Origin: Aptenodytes patagonicus
Lineage: Eukaryota > Chordata > Aves > Sphenisciformes > Spheniscidae
NCBI RefSeq assembly: GCF_965638725.1
Contig: NC_134961.1
Coordinates: forward strand, 5,610,641 to 5,674,640
DNA length: 64,000 bases
Direction: 5' to 3'
A program made the translations under genes and the position numbers. Each line of letters starts with the position of its first letter. Position 1 is the first letter of the stretch. Of this stretch, positions 59,200-64,000 are shown piece by piece. Below the pieces are notes generated by a model. It was not told the DNA's origin, made no database searches, and saw only the letters and a list, made by a program, of their open reading frames with translations.

Positions 59200-60500
59200 A
59201 AAAAGAAAATCGGATGGGAAAACAACATGGGAAAACGCATCCCCCCCCCCCCCCCGACACCCCGCGGCGCACCGGGACCGGGGGAGTTTCCCTCCGCTGC
59301 GGCTCCTCGGAGGGGGCGCCGGGGCTGCCCCGGGCCGGGCTGGCGCCCACGCGGGGGCTGCCCGCGGGCGCTGGGGGGGTGCCCCGCTCCCCCGGGGGTA
59401 CCCCGGCGGTGCCCCACGCGTGTGCCGCGGCTACCACCCCCCCCCCCCCCCCGTCGGGGCGTTGCCGCCCCCACGCGCGTGTCGCGAGCCCTCCCCCGCC
59501 CCGCGGGTGGGCGTGGGGGGCGGCGCGCGAGGGGGAGGGCCGGGCCGGTCCGGGCCGGGTGTGCGCGGGGAGGGGTCGGGCCGGGTGTGCGCGGAGCGGC
59601 GCGGAGGGGAGCGCGGAGGGGAGCGCGGGGGGCTCGGCGGCGCGGCCGGGCAGGGCGGCGGTGCGGGATGCGCTGCCCGGCGGGGCCGGGAGCGGCCCCC
59701 GATGGGATGTAGCGGGCGGCTGCTGGGACCCGTCGGGGGCCGCCGCGCCTCGCTGCTCCTCACCATGATCCTCTTCTTCACCTACTTCTTCTACTGCCTG
59801 CCGGGGCCCTGCGAGCCGCTGCCGCCCGCCCTGCTGCTGCCGCCGCCCGCCGCGCTCCCCGACGGCGCGGGGCCGGGGGCGGCGGGGGGCGCGGGGCCGG
59901 GGGCGGCGGGCGGCGGCAGCCGGCGTTTCCCGCAGGCCATCATCGTGGGCGTGAAGAAGGGCGGGACGCGGGCGCTGCTGGAATTCCTGCGGGCCCACCC
60001 CGGGGTGCGAGCCGTGGGCGCCGAACCCCACTTCTTCGACAGGTGCTACGAGAAGGGGCTGCGCTGGTACAGGTAACGGCGGGGGGCGGGGGGGGGGGGG
60101 AGGCGGGCTGGCCTCGGCAATCGCTAATTAAGCGCCGAGCCGCGTTTAATTGCCTCCGGTGCCGTGACGGGCTTGCTCTGCAACAGGCTGGTCCGAGCGC
60201 GGCGGCTCCCCGGAGGCGGCCCGAGGGGCTGAGGTGACAGCGGGGGGACTGAACGGGCCGGGGGGCCAGTCCCGGGCGGGGGGGGGGGGGGGGCGAAGGG
60301 AGCTGGTGCGGGTTCACAGGGGGACGGCGGCTCCGACCCGGCCTTGCCCGGCCGGGGGGCTGGTTTTTCGGGGCCGCTGCCGAGGTCGGGAGCGGTGGGA
60401 GCGTGGGAGCCGGTCCCCGCGTGTGCGGGTCCCCGCGTGTGCGTGTCCCCGCGTGTGTCCCCGCGTGCCCCATCCCGCGGCCCGGGCGGCCGGGAGCGGA
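59200..60500 (+). promoter_or_regulatory. HS3ST6 CpG island
   Basis: CpG-dense DNA covers the first exon and its flanks, with C15 (59241-59255), C16 (about 59437-59452) and G16 (about 60278-60293) tracts. No TATA box is evident. The transcription start is probably within 59500-59700. Confidence 0.55.
59702..60072 (+). CDS. HS3ST6: HS3ST6, heparan sulfate 3-O-sulfotransferase, exon 1
   Basis: Golgi type II membrane enzyme that moves sulfate from PAPS to the 3-OH of glucosamine in heparan sulfate. Exon 1 codes for 123 codons plus two bases and ends at 60072 before [19 protein letters not shown] is followed by a signal anchor ([16 protein letters not shown], about residues 18-33), a Pro/Ala/Gly-rich stem, then [20 protein letters not shown] with the PAPS 5'-phosphosulfate loop (KKGGTR) and [17 protein letters not shown]. 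Exon 1 of the two-exon HS3ST genes ends at this WYR in human HS3ST6. The paralogue was chosen because the gene lies next to MSRB1, as in human; the sequence also fits the HS3ST2/3/4/6 group. The start was placed before the anchor. The same frame is open upstream to 59144, but only through GC-rich sequence. Exon 2, most of the sulfotransferase domain, is off the right edge. Confidence 0.88.
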
Positions 60501-63500
60501 ACGGCCGGCAGCAGAAACCTGCTTTTTTAATTATCTGGGCTTTGGGATTTTAACCTTTATCACTTTATTCTCAGCTGTCCCACAGTTGCCCCACCGGGTT
60601 CCTTCGGGAATTTTTTTATTCGAGTGGCTTATAAAAATAAAGGGAGCGAGGACCTCGGCTTGCGGGACCGGGCTTGATACTGGCTGTGCGTTGAAACGGT
60701 GAACCGGCGAAGGAAGGGGAAGGGTAAAACGGTATCGCTTGAATTCCTCGGTAGGTTTGTGTCAAAGGGCAGAGCCGTATTGATTCAAGGGAGTTGTTTG
60801 GTTTTGAGGGTTTCAGTGGAATTGAACTCTTCAGGCGATAAAGCATTCGGAAGAGCAGCTACTGTGCATGTGGTGTCTATTAAACTCCCGTCTCCTGGCC
60901 AACTCCGGAGTGGCCGGGCCAAGTGGAGTCGGAGCGCTAAGTCCCTTGAAAGCAGCGAAAGAATCTGGTCCGTTATTTTGAAGAGAGTCCAAATGTGTAG
61001 ATTTATAAAAGCGCTGCGGTGTTCTCGGGGAAACATCTGAAAATAATAAAAGGAGTAGCTCTCTCTGTCCTTCCTGCCTCTCCGTCCCATTCTCCCCAAG
61101 CCCCGCGGGAATACTTTATTTCTTACGTGCTCTTAATTTTTCTCGATGTTTTGGGGGAGGTTGCAGCTTAGCAATCCTCGCCAAAATAATAACCTGTGAA
61201 AATCAGCGCGTTTAATGGAAAGTGTAATGTTAGTGGTAATTTTACCCGCAGAGTTTCAGCTCTGTAAGACCACATCTGGACTGTAAAGTTATTGACTTAA
61301 CACACCTTCAAACGCAGTAAGTAGCGCACTTATTTTTATGACTGTATTAATATTGCCGTGATTTATTAGCTCATTTCTCTGTTCCATTTGTATCCACGCT
61401 GCTCTAGAAACAATAATGATGGTAACTAATCTTTTTGGGTGAGGATTACAAGATAGATCTCGCTTGGCAGAATGGGAGTTTAATGACTGCGAGCACGTAA
61501 TTAAAGCGTGGAAGATCGAACGCTTTCATATCGCTCGCCGTAGTCCGGCGAGATGTTTGCAGGCTGGACCACAGCGAGAGAAGAATTAAATAAGTCTTAG
61601 TTTTGGATTGCTATGTAGTGAGTTTTTAGTGCTGTAAGTGCTTGCAGGGAGCCTGGCCTGATACCAGCGAGATGTTTTAAGATGATTCTGCATATGGTTA
61701 TGGTAAACTTGGAGAAATAGAGCAGGGAAGGTTTTCGGTGCAGCCAGATGCGTCGCAGGGAAGCGTACGCTGTGCTGGGAAGAAGTTGCACCCTTTCTAG
61801 TGAGAAAAAAAATCGGTAGAGGTTTTGCTTTAACTCTGCATAGAGCACAAGTGTGTTTTCAATCACACGCACAACGATTTTCCTTAGTTTCCTCTTCTTC
61901 TCTTTGCCTCTCTTGTTTTGTCTTCTTACGAGACCTTGCTATACCGAGGGTTTTTTTCCCGGGAAAGCCAGACGGAGCTAAATGTTTAAAGCTGGGTGTG
62001 TTTGAGTGGAGGAAAATAGAAGTTGGACAGAAGTTCAGGTTTTTCCAATGAGTATCTCAAAGTGGTGTAAACATTTTTAAAATATTTGAACTTGCTAGGA
62101 AACCAAAATTACACCAACTGCTTCTCATGCCAAGATATTTGGCCCGAAGGCACCTGTAGGTCGTTGCTTGTCTTAAGTAAATGTGAAAAGAAGAAAAAAA
62201 AAAAAAATTCCCTTGGAAATATCGCCACAGAATTATTTTGTTCTTTTTTGGTAGTTCAGTCCCGTAGTGATTTCACTGCTGTGGCAGGAGTATCTGCTTG
62301 TGGGTGCCGGGTAGTTTACATTATAAGGTAAGTTACTGACTGAAACCATTTGTTCTTACCAGAGTGTTTTATTTTATTTAAATTTGAAAGAGCCCAAAGT
62401 CCCTTTTTTGGAGGAGTACTTTTTACTAGTGAAAAGAAAATGTGCTGCAAAAGCAGCGAGCATCTCATATGAAATTCCTTGAGTTACTATAGGTTTAGCT
62501 AATTATAAGAAGATTAAACACCTTTTCTAGACTGCAGCATAAATTACCTAATGGATAATCCAAGCATGACGTGACGTTTTATCCTAAAGCAAAACACTAT
62601 TTTAATTTTTTTGGCAGTCAGTACTGCTTAAAGTAAACCTAAATAAAAAGAGTAAGTGATGTTGGTGTGTCTACTCCTCTGCTCACGCAGCGGCTTGGGG
62701 AACGCGAGTGTCCTGTTTGGGAACCTGGGAACCTTGCTGTCTGTCTGTCTGTCTGTCTGCTTTATGGGAGCGTAGGCGAAGGCAAACATAAGAACTTAAC
62801 TGAATCCGAGATGTTTGCCAGTGATACTTAGAACTTCATTGCAAAAATTTGAAGAGATGCTCAGCGTGACGGCACGGGGCCAAATCCTGCCCTTGCTTGT
62901 GTGAATTGAGAAGAACTGCACTTGTGGGCTGGGTCACTATGGGGTGTAACGGGTGTAACCCCCTCTGTGTCTGCAGAACAGCGCCCGCTTTCAGCCCAGG
63001 GACTTCTCGGTGCGAGGGGGAGCAGAGTCGGGGTGACAGGCGGCATTTGGGGTGCTCGGGGCGTTTGCGTTTTGTACGATGCCTGTGCAAGCACGGCTGC
63101 GGGCTCTGTGCTCCGGCGGGCTCTCCAGCGGACGCTGCTCTGCCCCGCTCTGCTCCGCTGGCGATGTTTCGGGGGCGTAGCCGAGATCTCTGCACGGGAT
63201 TGTTCCCTTTTCGGTTGCCAGAGCCAGGCTCGTTTCCCGGGCGGCCACCAGACGTTGCTCAGAGGTTGGGACCGCTCCGTCTGCCTTGCACCGTAACTCG
63301 GCGCAGCCTCGGCAGTTCTGGTGCTGTGGGGAAAAGGGCAGGAGAAGCGGTGGATAGCGGCGGCTTTGGGGCATGAAGGTGGTGCAGGGAAGGGGCTCTG
63401 CAGATGCCAGCTTGCATAAAAGGGAGTTTTGGGGAATTCAGCCCGAGGTAGCTTGTCCAAAGAACAGATTCCTTGTCTCCATCCACCAAAACTTTGCAGC

Positions 63501-64000
63501 GACAGTTCGGTATGACAGTTTTGCTCTGCCTTGTATTTCCTCGTACGATCTATGATCCCAGTCCCTCTTTTCCGTCTCCTCTTCCTGCTTTTTTCCAATA
63601 GCTAAGGAAAGAGTTACACAGGAGCGGGGCTGGGCCAAGGCTCCCAACGACCCTTCACATCCCTGAGCGCAGCACACCACAAGAAAGCAGCCGTTGGGGT
63701 TGTGCTCTGTGAAACTGCGCCCTGGATGATGGCGCATGCTGGATTTCGTAGGGATTGTAAGGAATTACTTATTTTCTTACAGTTTGGGCCCGAAATAGTA
63801 GAAAGTACTATGGGATGGCTAGTCACAGTTGGCCAACGCTTCCTGGTGAGTGGCCAGACTGGAGCTCCGTGGCCGGCTGTGGTGGCACACGGCAAGCGGG
63901 CATCGCTGCCGAGCATCCTCCGGTGCTGCAGAGCCATCCCCGAGCTCTGACTCTCTTGGAGGCTGAATTTAGCTTTTTATTGTCATTTCCCCTTTTGATC
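60073..64000 (+). other. HS3ST6 intron 1 (partial)
   Basis: After the CpG island the intron becomes AT-rich from about 60530. No exon with sulfotransferase motifs (such as the downstream MEKTPSYF region) is found, so intron 1 runs to the edge. TAAT-bearing stretches at 61100-61650 and 62330-62660 may be regulatory. Nothing else is recognised. Confidence 0.7.
62736..62759. repeat. (CTGT)n microsatellite
   Basis: About five to six copies of CTGT in HS3ST6 intron 1. Confidence 0.85.

Noticed and set aside
59144-59701. N-terminal extension of HS3ST6 to an upstream ATG
   Set aside because: It would put about 186 Pro/Gly/Arg-rich residues before the signal anchor, unlike any HS3ST; ATG 59702 fits the family.

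Overview
The window reads as nuclear DNA of a sauropsid, most probably a bird. Introns are short, the DNA is GC-rich with CpG-island promoters and many poly-C/poly-G tracts, and the only recognisable interspersed repeat is a 5'-truncated CR1 LINE. Gene order matches the vertebrate block known from human 16p13.3. No retroviral or other capsid-bearing element was recognised.

Layout, left to right: (1) TBL3 (minus), exons 1-12 of a U3 snoRNP WD40 protein; its 3' half lies beyond the left edge. (2) A minus-strand non-coding transcript, about 5.34-6.06 kb, with its own poly(A) signal and an intronic H/ACA snoRNA-like fold; it sits where human SNHG9 (host of SNORA78) lies, head to head with RPS2. 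(3) RPS2 (plus), complete, 286 aa, with a CR1 copy in one intron. (4) NDUFB10 (minus), complete, 175 aa, with a 1.5-kb minisatellite in its first intron. (5) RPL3L (plus), the striated-muscle paralogue of RPL3, with 406 of 407 codons placed. (6) A TEX2-like SMP-domain lipid-transfer protein (minus), 865 aa from 11 in-phase coding exons; to my knowledge no such gene lies here in human. (7) MSRB1 (plus), a selenoprotein: its in-frame UGA at codon 93 is selenocysteine, and a well-formed type II SECIS lies about 0.65 kb past the stop. (8) A gene-poor stretch, about 37.3-59.2 kb, with minisatellites, a T-box-like palindrome, a strong hairpin and many AT-rich TAAT-bearing islands that look like cis-regulatory elements. 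(9) HS3ST6 (plus), exon 1 only, then 3.9 kb of intron to the right edge.

Functionally the left part holds growth and translation housekeeping genes (TBL3 for 18S rRNA processing, RPS2, a snoRNA host, RPL3L) plus a complex I subunit. They use compact promoters with NRF1, BANP, ETS and ZNF143-type motifs. The right part is developmental in character: a heparan sulfate 3-O-sulfotransferase with a large, probably regulatory, flank.

Exon limits were set by hand from splice dinucleotides, reading phase and remembered vertebrate orthologues. Every multi-exon gene closes in frame. The first exon of RPL3L, the 5' untranslated exons of the TEX2-like gene and all transcription starts are uncertain.
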